Shown one piece after another: positions 33,199-41,438 of a DNA stretch of 57,772 nt. Source of the DNA: Clostridia bacterium (GTDB taxonomy: Bacteria; Bacillota; Clostridia; TANB77; CAG-508); contig JAFWNQ010000005.1 of assembly GCA_017510245.1 (NCBI GenBank), forward strand, positions 1-57,772, in the 5' to 3' direction. Positions within the stretch are counted from its first letter, which is position 1; every line of letters starts with the position of its first letter. Below the pieces are notes generated by a model that saw nothing but the letters and a program-made list of their open reading frames with translations, was not told the origin of the DNA and ran no database searches. The translations under genes were made by a program, and so were the position numbers.

Positions 33199-34341
33199 TT
33201 AGCGGCTCATTACAATTGCATTTGAGCCATCTTTATAATATTTATTTCTAACTCCAATTTGTTCAAAGCCAAATCTTGTATATAAATTTTTTGCTATTTT
33301 ATTATTCTCATTTACTTCTAAATTTATTTTATTTGCCGGAATTTTTCTTATAATATGGCTTAATAAACTCGATGCTATTCCTCTTTTTCTTTTATCTATT
33401 CTTGTGACAATATTCATAATTTCTATTTCATCAAATACAGTTTTATATCCTATAAATCCTACAATTTCATTGTTAAGCTTTGCCACAAAATATTTTGAAT
33501 TCTTGGAATCTGTCTCAAATGTCTTATAATCCCATATGTTAGGAAATTTTTCATAATCATCTTTTATTTCCTCTAAATCGCTTTTGCCTAATTCACAAAT
33601 ATACAAGCTATCATCTCCATCTTTCTGTCTCTCTGCTTGTGGTTTTTGCAAGTACATTGGGGAAATCGATGATGAATCACCATATAATCCCATTTTAAAT
33701 TTTTCCAAAGATGCTTGTCCTATTGCATTAGCCAAACTATCAACTTCGTTTTTTATGTATTCATATTGCTTAACATCCTTTGCTTGGGCTTGTTCCTTTG
33801 CAATTTTAGCTTGAATAAATGGCTCTATAATCTTTTTATTTATATTTCCAACTATATATATCGGCTCGTCAAAATCAAAAAAATCTGTTATTTTAGAAAC
33901 ATTTATAAACTCAGGATTTTTATATATTGATAATCTTTCTTTATTAACTCTATAGACTGCTACAAAAACATTTTCATTTCTAGCATCAATCAATGAAACT
34001 ATTTTGCAATTTTCATATCCTTTTTTCATAATAACACCATATGCTTGTGCTTCCAATGAATTAACCCCTACTACTGGTGTATTATTTACATCTGAAAAAG
34101 CTTTTGCTGTTGAAATAGCAATCCTCACTCCTGTAAATGAGCCTGGTCCTATTCCACAACCAATAACATTTATATCCTTTAAATCTATTTTTTCTGCTTC
34201 TAACGTTGTTTTTATCATAGGCATCAAAGTAACTGAATGTTGCTTCATATCAGTACTCTTTGATTCTCTAATTAATCTATTGTCTTCTAAAATTGCTACC
34301 GAGCATATTTCATTTGATGTATCAATTGAAAGTATTTTCAT
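33199..34341 (-). CDS. tsaB: TsaB-RimI fusion protein
   Basis: TsaB works with TsaD and TsaE in making t6A37 of ANN-decoding tRNAs; RimI is a GNAT N-acetyltransferase of ribosomal protein S18. Residues about 1-235 are TsaB (MKILSIDTSNEICSVAI, GPGSFTGVRIAISTAKAF). About 236-380 are a GNAT domain (GFIGYKTVFDEIEIMNIVTR and the acetyl-CoA loop KRKRGIASSLL, then ENNKIAKNLYTRFGFE). In most clostridia these are separate neighbouring genes. AAAGGAG precedes the ATG closely. tsaE is ten bases upstream, tsaD about 16 kb away. Confidence 0.9.
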   Translation of the reverse strand: MKILSIDTSNEICSVAILEDNRLIRESKSTDMKQHSVTLMPMIKTTLEAEKIDLKDINVIGCGIGPGSFTGVRIAISTAKAFSDVNNTPVVGVNSLEAQAYGVIMKKGYENCKIVSLIDARNENVFVAVYRVNKERLSIYKNPEFINVSKITDFFDFDEPIYIVGNINKKIIEPFIQAKIAKEQAQAKDVKQYEYIKNEVDSLANAIGQASLEKFKMGLYGDSSSISPMYLQKPQAERQKDGDDSLYICELGKSDLEEIKDDYEKFPNIWDYKTFETDSKNSKYFVAKLNNEIVGFIGYKTVFDEIEIMNIVTRIDKRKRGIASSLLSHIIRKIPANKINLEVNENNKIAKNLYTRFGFEQIGVRNKYYKDGSNAIVMSR

Positions 34342-34351
34342 TATTTCTCCT

Positions 34352-34816
34352 TTACGCTAGAAATTTATTAAAGTCTATATCTTTATATTTATCCCCAAAT
34401 GTTTCAATTGTAAGTTTTCTCATGTCAACATCTTCTTCATCAGTATCAAATGATATTTTGATATAGTCATCTGGTAGAATATCTTCAATTAGTTCTCCCC
34501 ACTCAAATATGCATATTCCTTTATCAAAATACTCTTCTCCTCCAATATTTTCAAATTCATACACATCTCCTAGTCTGTATAAATCAAAATGGAATATATC
34601 TATTTTTTCATTGTGATATTCATTAACTATTGTAAATGTTGGGCTTGAAATCTCATTTTGTAATCCAAAATAATTAAGTATTCCTTCAACAAATTTTGTT
34701 TTTCCAGCTCCTAGTTCTCCCGAAAGAACTATTACATCCCCAACATTAAGAGTTTTAGCTAAATTACTTGCAAACAGTTTAGTTTGATTTTCATTATTAC
34801 ATATTATCTCTTGCAT
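34352..34816 (-). CDS. tsaE: tRNA t6A biosynthesis ATPase TsaE
   Basis: TsaE is the P-loop ATPase that regenerates the TsaBD complex during t6A synthesis. The 154-residue protein has Walker A LSGELGAGKTKFVEGI (about residues 31-46), the SSPTFTIVNEYHN segment, HFDLYRL and the GICIFEWGE motif, all in family order. AGGAGAT lies seven bases before the ATG, and a near-consensus promoter precedes it. tsaB-rimI follows within ten bases, so the two are one transcript. Confidence 0.95.
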   Translation of the reverse strand: MQEIICNNENQTKLFASNLAKTLNVGDVIVLSGELGAGKTKFVEGILNYFGLQNEISSPTFTIVNEYHNEKIDIFHFDLYRLGDVYEFENIGGEEYFDKGICIFEWGELIEDILPDDYIKISFDTDEEDVDMRKLTIETFGDKYKDIDFNKFLA

Positions 34817-34851
34817 TTATTTATCTCCTATCATTACATTTAGACATTATG

Positions 34852-34880
34852 ATTATATTATATTTGTTTTTTTTATTCAA
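34852..34880 (-). promoter_or_regulatory. tsaE-tsaB promoter
   Basis: Minus strand TTGAAT (34875-34880), 17 bases, TATAAT (34852-34857). A second overlapping TATAAT lies five bases upstream, closer to the -35 box. Confidence 0.65.
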
Positions 34881-34983
34881 GATTTTTATTAATTTTATTT
34901 AAAAACATTAGATGTATTTTCTCTTGCAATATACATCTGCTTTAGACTACTGGATTTCTTATAATATTCTACAAAAACAATAT

Positions 34984-35021
34984 AAGAGGTTTTGAAATAT
35001 GCTGTTATTTCAAAACCTCTT
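34984..35021. terminator. Terminator of the TasA-like gene
   Basis: Perfect 16-base arms (AAGAGGTTTTGAAATA and complement) with a six-base loop, starting four bases after the stop codon of the minus-strand gene at 35025. On the plus strand it is followed by eight Ts; on the minus strand the U-tract is weaker. Confidence 0.8.
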
Positions 35022-35024
35022 TTT

Positions 35025-35558
35025 TTATACACTATATTCATCATATTCAATTTTCAAACTAAAATTAGCACTTTTATTTATATTTTCAATCTCTATATCT
35101 GAATTGCTTTCTCTTTCAACCATAAATGTTATGTTACACTTTTCTTCTGGTCGTAGAACAGGGTGAGAAGCCAATATTGCTTCTAATCCCTTAATTTTTA
35201 TATCTGTTGTTTCTTCTAATCCAATAAGAATAACATTTTTAATCTTGATAGGTGTATTTCCATTGTTAACTACAGTAGAATTAAATTGTGCACAAGCTCC
35301 TGGAAAAGCTAAATCAATAGCATGAATATTCAGCATTGTTTTATCATGTGATATATCTGCTCTTGTTCCTTCTAGCTTTGACGTATTAACTCCATACTGA
35401 TTACTAACATCACAGCTTGTGAATTCAATATTAATCATTTTCTCATTTGCATTATTATAATTATCAGCTAATACAACATAACTTGTTGACATTACTATAA
35501 CAATTAGTATTATTATAACACTAACATATTTTTTAATTTTCTTTGTTTTTGGATTCAT
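35025..35558 (-). CDS. Secreted TasA/camelysin-like protein
   Basis: 177 residues with an N-terminal membrane helix or signal (about 9-31, ending VVLADN) and a beta-sandwich-like rest. The segment INIHAIDLAFPGACAQFNST followed by VVNNGNTPIKIKNVILIGLE resembles the PG-x-x-x-x-F...V-x-N-x-G-x-x-P-x-x-I pattern of TasA/CalY (camelysin) biofilm-matrix proteins. LRPEEKCNITFMVERE also fits. No sipW-type signal peptidase lies nearby. It has a good GGGAGG site before the ATG and a strong terminator after it. VanZ lies upstream at 35649. The assignment is by pattern and is tentative. Confidence 0.5.
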   Translation of the reverse strand: MNPKTKKIKKYVSVIIILIVIVMSTSYVVLADNYNNANEKMINIEFTSCDVSNQYGVNTSKLEGTRADISHDKTMLNIHAIDLAFPGACAQFNSTVVNNGNTPIKIKNVILIGLEETTDIKIKGLEAILASHPVLRPEEKCNITFMVERESNSDIEIENINKSANFSLKIEYDEYSV

Positions 35559-35648
35559 ATTATCCTCCCGAAAAACTTAAAAATATACACTAATAAATAT
35601 TCATTTTTATTATATAATATAAATTGTACAAAATCCATTACAAATCAA

Positions 35649-36158
35649 TTACAATTTCTTTATTTTATTATTACTAATTTTTTTAATTTCATAACATTTT
35701 ATTATTATCATTACTAATACTATTCCATTAGCTACTCCTATAGTATCCAATATAACATCTATAAAACTTCCCATTCTACCTGTTAAAAAGGATTGATGTA
35801 TTTCATCACTGCAAGCATATAAAAATCCTATGATTAGTGAAATGATAAAACGTCTTTTATTATTATTCTCTTCAATAAAAAAAGTTTCCAAACTAGCCAT
35901 TGACCATATTCCAACTGAGGTATATATGCTAAAATGAGCTACTTTTCTAAGTATCGCTTCATAAATAATTATTTTTGATTCTTTTAATTCTCCATCTCTA
36001 AAAAGGAGTTTAATCAAGTCATAAAGTAATCCTTTACTAACAGTGGCTGATTCTTCTCCATTTTGACTAGAAAATATAAAAATAATCATAAATGTTATTA
36101 CTAATAACATTATAAAAACAATTCTCAAAACTATTATCTTTTTCTTCTTATTATTCAT
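35649..36158 (-). CDS. VanZ-family membrane protein
   Basis: 169 residues with four to five membrane helices and the VanZ signature DEIHQSFLTGRMGSFIDVIL (about residues 112-131) followed by DTIGVANG. VanZ proteins are membrane proteins best known from teicoplanin resistance but widespread without that role; the function of this one is unknown. It faces the SPFH gene divergently across 163 bases that contain a long perfect inverted repeat over the VanZ -35 box. It is 90 bases upstream of the TasA-like gene. Confidence 0.85.
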   Translation of the reverse strand: MNNKKKKIIVLRIVFIMLLVITFMIIFIFSSQNGEESATVSKGLLYDLIKLLFRDGELKESKIIIYEAILRKVAHFSIYTSVGIWSMASLETFFIEENNNKRRFIISLIIGFLYACSDEIHQSFLTGRMGSFIDVILDTIGVANGIVLVMIIIKCYEIKKISNNKIKKL

Positions 36159-36166
36159 AATAAAGT

Positions 36167-36195
36167 ATTATATATTATTTTTATAATTTTAACAA
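36167..36195 (-). promoter_or_regulatory. vanZ-family gene promoter
   Basis: Minus strand TTGTTA (36190-36195), 17 bases, TATAAT (36167-36172), almost adjacent to the start codon at 36158, so the leader is very short. The -35 box lies in the left arm of a perfect dyad. Confidence 0.55.
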
Positions 36196-36219
36196 TAGGC
36201 AAATAATTGTTAAAATTAT
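36183..36219. promoter_or_regulatory. Perfect 14-base inverted repeat between vanZ-family and SPFH genes
   Basis: Arms ATAATTTTAACAAT (36183-36196) and ATTGTTAAAATTAT (36206-36219) with a nine-base spacer, in the divergent intergenic region. The left arm covers the -35 box of the VanZ-family gene, as a repressor site would. No regulator gene is adjacent. Confidence 0.6.
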
Positions 36220-36288
36220 GTAAATCTCTTTATTTTTATAAAAAATTATGATATAATTAAATTAGTTGATTAAATTTTCATAAAATTA

Positions 36289-36294
36289 TAGTAT
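36289..36294 (+). promoter_or_regulatory. Possible SPFH-gene promoter (-10 box)
   Basis: TAGTAT at 36289-36294 preceded by TTGATT at 36266-36271 with a 17-base spacer. An alternative TATAAT at 36252-36257 has a poor -35 box. A strong AGGAGG site follows before the ATG. Confidence 0.35.
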
Positions 36295-36321
36295 ATTATT
36301 GTTTTATAGGAGGATAAATAG

Positions 36322-37248
36322 ATGTCTTGGATTTTTTTAATAATCTTATTAGCTTTGTTAATAGTTTTTTCAATTATGAGTATAAAAATTGTTAGACAAT
36401 CAGAAGTTTATATTATAGAAAGATTAGGTAAATTTCATAAAGTAGCTGATGCAGGTTTAACTATTATTGTTCCTTTTATTGATCATGTTCGCAGTATAGT
36501 AAGTTTAAAGCAACAAACACTAGATATTCCACCACAACAAGTTATTACAAAAGATAATGTTACTATTACAATTAATACTGTTGTGTTTTATAGAGTAGTG
36601 GATCCAGCTAAAGCAGTTTATGAAATTCAAAATTTAAAAAAGGGATTAGAGTATCTTTCAGTAACAACTATGAGAGATTTAGTTGGTAAAATGGACTTAG
36701 ATGCAACATTTAGTTCTAGAGATAACATTAATGATAAACTAAGAGCTATTCTGGATGAAGCAACTGATGGATGGGGATGTACTGTTGATAGAGTTGAAGT
36801 TGAAGATATTATTTTACCACCAGATATCAAAGATGCAATGGAAAGACAAATGAATGCTGAAAGAACCAAAAGGGCTGCTATTCTTCAAGCCGAAGGTGAA
36901 AGGCAAGCTGCTGTTCTAAAAGCTCAAGGTGAAAAAGATGCTGCTATTTTACATGCTGAAGCTGAAAGAGAAACTAGAATGAGAACTGCTGCAGGTGAAG
37001 CTGATGCTATTCGTAGAGTTGCAGAGGCAAAAGCAGACGAAGTTAAAATGGTATATGGTGCAATGATGAGAGCTAACCCAGATGAAAAACTTGTTCAATT
37101 AAAATCATTAGAAACATTAAGAGATGTTGCAAATGGAGAATCAAATAAAGTATTTATACCTTTTGATGCAACTTCTTCACTAGCTAGCTTAGGAGCTATG
37201 AGAGAAATGCTAGATGATAATTCTAAAAATAAGAAAAAGAATAAATAA
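36322..37248 (+). CDS. SPFH-domain protein (stomatin/prohibitin family)
   Basis: SPFH proteins oligomerise on membranes and scaffold microdomains and proteases. The 308-residue protein has an N-terminal membrane helix (4-20), the SPFH domain (about 25-190; RLGKFHKVADAGLTIIVPFI, PPQQVITKDNVTI) and a coiled coil rich in Ala, Glu and Arg (EGERQAAVLKAQGEKDAAIL, about 191-245), ending in a short C-terminal segment. This is the slipin/QmcA-like single-helix type. The usual NfeD partner gene is absent. AGGAGG lies eight bases before the ATG. It is one of three plus-strand genes. Confidence 0.93.
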   Translation: MSWIFLIILLALLIVFSIMSIKIVRQSEVYIIERLGKFHKVADAGLTIIVPFIDHVRSIVSLKQQTLDIPPQQVITKDNVTITINTVVFYRVVDPAKAVYEIQNLKKGLEYLSVTTMRDLVGKMDLDATFSSRDNINDKLRAILDEATDGWGCTVDRVEVEDIILPPDIKDAMERQMNAERTKRAAILQAEGERQAAVLKAQGEKDAAILHAEAERETRMRTAAGEADAIRRVAEAKADEVKMVYGAMMRANPDEKLVQLKSLETLRDVANGESNKVFIPFDATSSLASLGAMREMLDDNSKNKKKNK

Positions 37249-37272
37249 TGAATGGAATATACATAGTTTTTT

Positions 37273-37302
37273 AGGATACAAATTTATCAAAATTTGTATC
37301 CT
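37273..37302. terminator. Terminator of the SPFH gene
   Basis: Perfect 13-base arms (AGGATACAAATTT and complement) with a four-base loop, followed by a T-rich tract. The T-tract also holds the -35 box of the next gene. Confidence 0.85.
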
Positions 37303-37306
37303 TTTC

Positions 37307-37334
37307 TTTACTTTTTTTTTATTAGTGTTATAAT
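37307..37334 (+). promoter_or_regulatory. Promoter of the orphan pilin-like gene
   Basis: TTTACT (37307-37312), 16 bases, TATAAT (37329-37334), about 25 bases before the start codon. It implies independent transcription of this gene, separate from the SPFH gene. Confidence 0.6.
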
Positions 37335-37359
37335 AGTGTATGAAAAATGGAGGATTATT

Positions 37360-37863
37360 ATGAATAGCTATAATTTAGTTAATATAGTATTAGGAGTAGT
37401 TGCAGCGATAGCTTTAGTTGTTTGTATTGTATTAAAATCAACTTTTTTAGCTGGTGCCGTTGCTACATCTGGAGCAGTTGTTGCTTCTGGTTCAGAAGTA
37501 TATAATTCTGCTGTTTCAGCAGTTTCAAGCGCAAATCTAGATTCACAAGAGGCACAGGCACAAAATGGACAATTTGAGTCATACTTTGGCACTAATGTTT
37601 CAGCAATAGAGGTTAAGCAATTAATTAGTTTAGTAAAACAAAATAATTCTAATCCTGTAGACTCAGAGAAACCTAGTACAATTCTAGTAGAATTAAATGG
37701 AAATGCCATTACAGACGCATCTTCTATTGATTCAAGTAAAAAATACACTGTTGAAGCTTTAAATGATAGCGTTGATGATTCAGATCCTACTTCTTCTGGT
37801 GCAAAATCTGCTGGATATTATTCATCAGGATTTATAAGAACAATTTCAATTTCTGAAAACTAA
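37360..37863 (+). CDS. Orphan paralogue of the Tad-like operon pilin
   Basis: About 167 residues. Start ATG 37360, with TGGAGG eight bases upstream; the longer in-frame reading lacks a site and would include the promoter. Two hydrophobic stretches (about 5-25 and 28-45) are followed by SSANLDSQEAQAQNGQFESY and FGTNVSAIEVKQLISLV, nearly identical to residues in the operon protein at 15778-16329, and similar at the DNA level. The ending SAGYYSSGFIRTISI matches DAGYYDNGFIRNIKI there. It lacks the MENASKAL N-terminus and the Ser/Gly tail. It is 21 kb from the operon, on the opposite strand, between its own promoter and terminator. Confidence 0.75.
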   Translation: MNSYNLVNIVLGVVAAIALVVCIVLKSTFLAGAVATSGAVVASGSEVYNSAVSAVSSANLDSQEAQAQNGQFESYFGTNVSAIEVKQLISLVKQNNSNPVDSEKPSTILVELNGNAITDASSIDSSKKYTVEALNDSVDDSDPTSSGAKSAGYYSSGFIRTISISEN

Positions 37864-37874
37864 TGTTTAAATTA

Positions 37875-37921
37875 AAATGAGGGAGCACGTCAATATGTTT
37901 TATTGACATACTTCCTCATTT
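37875..37921. terminator. Terminator between orphan pilin and clpC
   Basis: Interrupted hairpin AATGAGG...GTCAATA/TATTGAC...CCTCATT between convergent genes. It could serve both strands. Confidence 0.65.
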
Positions 37922-37935
37922 AATTATAGCTTTTT

Positions 37936-40368
37936 CTAATTAACCACTATACTATCGTTTTTTGCAGTTATTATCGCTTCTTTTTTAACTTTGCCATCTA
38001 GAATTGCTTCAGCTATTTTGTCCTCTATCATAGATTGAATTGCTCTCTTTAATGGTCTAGCTCCATAAGCGTCATCTACTCCAGCTTTCGCTACTATTTC
38101 TTTAGCATTATCATCTATTTTCATTTTTATTCCTTGCTTACTCATAAGCTTTTCTACATTTTTAAGCATAAGGTCAACTATATTTCTAATATCATCTTTG
38201 TTCAATTTATGGAATACTATAATATCATCTATACGATTTAAAAATTCAGGTTTAAACTCTTTTTTTAGCTGATTTAATACATCTTTCTTGGTATTTTCAT
38301 AATCATTTTTTGTATCTTCTTCATTCTGAGCATTTGAAAATCCTAGTTTTTTTGTTTCTGTTATTAATCTAGCTCCAACATTAGATGTCATTATTATTAT
38401 TGTATTTTTAAAATTAATTGTTCTACCTTGACTATCTGTAAGTCTACCATCATCCAATACTTGTAAAAGCGAATTCATTACATCTGGATGTGCCTTTTCT
38501 ATTTCATCAAATAAAATAACTGAATATGGTTTTCTCCTAACCTTTTCTGTTAACTGTCCAGCCTCATCATATCCAACATATCCTGGAGGAGCACCTATTA
38601 GTTTTGCTGTTGAATGACTTTCCATATATTCAGACATATCAATTCTTATTAATGCATCTTCTGTTCCAAATAAATTTTCAGCTAATGCCTTTGATAATTC
38701 TGTTTTTCCTACACCAGTTGGGCCTAAAAATAGGAATGATCCAATTGGCTTATTAGGATCTTTTAAACCTAATCTACTTCTTTTTATGGCTTTTGCAACT
38801 GCTGAAACTGCTTCATCTTGACCTATAACACGTTTATGCAAATTTTCTTCTAGATTTTTTAGTTTTTCACTCTCTCCTTCTGTTACCTTAGTAGCTGGAA
38901 TTCCTGTCCACGCTGACACGACTTCAGCTATGTTTTCATACTTTAATGTCAATATTTTTTTGCTATTCTCTGTTTTCCATTCTTTTCTTTTTTGTTCTAA
39001 TTCTTTCTTTTTTTCTTTTTCATTATCTCTTAAATTTGCTGCTTTTTCAAAGTCTTGAGTCCTTACCGCTTCTTCTTTATCTTTACTAATCTTTTCAATT
39101 TCATCGCTTAAAGTTTTAAAAGAATCTGGTTCCATATATGTTTTCATTCTTAGTCTTGAAGCTGCTTCATCCATTAAATCTATTGCTTTGTCTGGTAAAA
39201 ATCTATCATTAATATATCTAGATGATAGCTCAACACAAGCTTTTATTGCTTCATCTGTTATTTTAACATTATGATGTGCTTCATATTTATCCCTAAGTCC
39301 CATTAATATTTTTACAGACTCGTCTTCAGTTGGCTCTTGCACATTAACTTGGCTAAATCTTCTTTCAAGAGCTGCATCTTTTTCGATAAATTTTCTGTAT
39401 TCTTTTAAAGTTGTTGCACCAACTAATTGTATTTCTCCTCTAGCAAGTAATGGTTTTAAAATATTCGCAGCATCCACAGCTCCCTCTGCAGCTCCAGCAC
39501 CAACTATTGTATGTATTTCGTCAATAAATAAAATTACATCCTTTGATTTTTGTACTTCTTTTAAAAGTTTTTTTATTCTTTCTTCAAAATCGCCTCTATA
39601 TTTTGCTCCTGCTACCATATTTGCCATATCTACACTTACAACTCTTTTATTCTTTAATTGTTCTGGAACATCATTAGCTACTACTTTTTGCGCTAAGCCT
39701 TCTACTACAGCTGTTTTTCCAACTCCTGGTTCACCAATTAAGCAAGGATTATTCTTTGTTCTTCTTGATAAAATTTCTACAACTCTTTGAATCTCTTCTT
39801 TTCTTCCTATAACAGGATCTAGTTTTCCTTCTTCAGCCTGTTTTGTTAAGTCATTACCATATTGATTTAAAGTAGGAGTAGAATTAAAGCTTCCTCTTCT
39901 ACTCTCTGGTCTTTGCTCTTTTAGCTCTTTTTCTTCATTAATGATTTTTGTTGTTTCATTATATAGTTTTTGTGGATCAGCTCCTAAATCTAGTAATATT
40001 CTTGCAGCAACGCTATCACCTTCTTTAAGTATTCCTATTAAAATATGCTCTGTTCCAATGTGTTCACTTCCCATTTCTCTTGCATCCATAAAAGCATTTT
40101 CAATAATACGTTTACTTCTAGGTGTAAATCCTAATATTTCTGGATTTCTTATAGGAGTTCCTTCTCCCACTATATCTATAATTTCCTCTTTAACATTTTC
40201 TGATAAGATATCTTGGTTATTAACAACTCTACAAGCTATTCCTGTTCCTTCATCTATAAGTCCATATAATATATGTTCTGATCCTATATACTTATGTCCT
40301 AGTTCCATAGCTAAATCTTGAGCTATTTCCAAAGCCTTTTCTGCTCTTGTTGTAAACTTATAATACAT
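37936..40368 (-). CDS. clpC: ClpC ATPase, protease chaperone
   Basis: ClpC unfolds substrates for ClpP and degrades arginine-phosphorylated proteins marked by McsB. About 810 residues: two Clp_N repeats (about 1-145), first AAA domain with GEPGVGKT (about 208), a UVR-like coiled segment (DFEKAANLRDNE), the second AAA domain with GPTGVGKTELSKALAENLFG, and a ClpP-binding loop LGFSN. The ATG at 40368 follows AAAGGAGG by eight bases; six upstream residues in the longer reading are spurious. It is the last gene of the ctsR-mcsA-mcsB-clpC operon. clpP is not in the window. Confidence 0.97.
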   Translation of the reverse strand: MYYKFTTRAEKALEIAQDLAMELGHKYIGSEHILYGLIDEGTGIACRVVNNQDILSENVKEEIIDIVGEGTPIRNPEILGFTPRSKRIIENAFMDAREMGSEHIGTEHILIGILKEGDSVAARILLDLGADPQKLYNETTKIINEEKELKEQRPESRRGSFNSTPTLNQYGNDLTKQAEEGKLDPVIGRKEEIQRVVEILSRRTKNNPCLIGEPGVGKTAVVEGLAQKVVANDVPEQLKNKRVVSVDMANMVAGAKYRGDFEERIKKLLKEVQKSKDVILFIDEIHTIVGAGAAEGAVDAANILKPLLARGEIQLVGATTLKEYRKFIEKDAALERRFSQVNVQEPTEDESVKILMGLRDKYEAHHNVKITDEAIKACVELSSRYINDRFLPDKAIDLMDEAASRLRMKTYMEPDSFKTLSDEIEKISKDKEEAVRTQDFEKAANLRDNEKEKKKELEQKRKEWKTENSKKILTLKYENIAEVVSAWTGIPATKVTEGESEKLKNLEENLHKRVIGQDEAVSAVAKAIKRSRLGLKDPNKPIGSFLFLGPTGVGKTELSKALAENLFGTEDALIRIDMSEYMESHSTAKLIGAPPGYVGYDEAGQLTEKVRRKPYSVILFDEIEKAHPDVMNSLLQVLDDGRLTDSQGRTINFKNTIIIMTSNVGARLITETKKLGFSNAQNEEDTKNDYENTKKDVLNQLKKEFKPEFLNRIDDIIVFHKLNKDDIRNIVDLMLKNVEKLMSKQGIKMKIDDNAKEIVAKAGVDDAYGARPLKRAIQSMIEDKIAEAILDGKVKKEAIITAKNDSIVVN

Positions 40369-40406
40369 AATAGTACCTCCTTTCATTATAAGTACATCGA
40401 CTTTTT

Positions 40407-41423
40407 TTAATCTTCTTCTATTATTTGTCTAACAATATTAGCACGTTCTATTGATTGTTCATAAGATGACAGTTTCTTTCCAATTCTTTTCTGTAGATTT
40501 GCTGGTTTTGTATATATCATTAGTTTTGACATCTTTAAGTCATTAAGTTCATTAATAATTCCCAAATCGTTTCCTAATTTTATGCTAGATAATAATTCCA
40601 ATGTCTCTTGTTGATCTAGTTTTCTAGCATTAGTAATTACTCCAAAATCTCTGTATATTCTATCTTCCAAATCAATTGAATTTTTTGCTAGAAATTTTCT
40701 TGCTGTTCTTTCTTGTTCTTTTACTTTTTGTATAATCAAATTCAAATTCTTTATTATTTCTTCTTCCGTTATTCCTAAAGTTTGATTATTAGATATTTGA
40801 TAAAAATCACCTTGATAATTCTGTCCATCTCCATATGAACTTCTAATATTCATCCCCAAATTGTTAACTATATTTATTATTTTTCTGGTATTATTTGTTA
40901 TTGATAGTCCTGGTATATGAATTTGTATAGATGCTTTTAATCCTGTTCCTACATAGATTGGACATGCTGTTAAATATCCATATTTTTCATGATAAGCATA
41001 TGGGATAGTACTTTGTATTTTTTCATCAATTTCTATAGCTAAATTTAAAATATTGTTTAAATCTAACCCAGAGCATAATACTTGTAATGCTATATGGTCT
41101 TCTCCATTAATCTCAATACATATGTTTTCTTCTTCATTAATAATAATGGCTCTATACTTTCCTTTTTCTTTTTCTAGCCTATTACCTAATACGTGTTTTT
41201 CGACTAATGATTGCCTTGTAACTGCATCTAATTCATTTAAGTCTATAAATTTTAATCCATAGCCTAAAGAATAGCTTATTTCTTTCATTTTGTTGTATAC
41301 TTCTTCCAATTCTTTTTCATTACATTTAGCTGGAAATGGTATCCCTTTTATATTTCTCGATAAACGTATTTTTGAATATATTACAACATCTGACTCATTT
41401 CCACTTTGTGTATACCAACTCAT
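40407..41423 (-). CDS. mcsB: Protein arginine kinase McsB
   Basis: McsB phosphorylates arginines, marking proteins for ClpCP; it also relieves CtsR repression. The 338-residue phosphagen-kinase-fold protein has the ATP-binding YSKIRLSRNIKGIPFP segment (about residues 16-31), EDHIALQVL, and the pocket motif ACPIYVGTGLKASIQIHIPG, where relatives usually read CPTNVGTGLRAS, so two positions differ while the Cys is kept. SSYGDGQNYQGDFYQISNN follows. It is slightly shorter than Bacillus McsB (363). It lies 15 bases after mcsA and 38 before clpC. Confidence 0.94.
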   Translation of the reverse strand: MSWYTQSGNESDVVIYSKIRLSRNIKGIPFPAKCNEKELEEVYNKMKEISYSLGYGLKFIDLNELDAVTRQSLVEKHVLGNRLEKEKGKYRAIIINEEENICIEINGEDHIALQVLCSGLDLNNILNLAIEIDEKIQSTIPYAYHEKYGYLTACPIYVGTGLKASIQIHIPGLSITNNTRKIINIVNNLGMNIRSSYGDGQNYQGDFYQISNNQTLGITEEEIIKNLNLIIQKVKEQERTARKFLAKNSIDLEDRIYRDFGVITNARKLDQQETLELLSSIKLGNDLGIINELNDLKMSKLMIYTKPANLQKRIGKKLSSYEQSIERANIVRQIIEED

Positions 41424-41438
41424 ATTTTTCTCCTTTCT

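Noticed and set aside
36627..36869. Minus-strand frame inside the SPFH gene
   Set aside because: Shadow of a well-supported plus-strand gene; no ribosome binding site.
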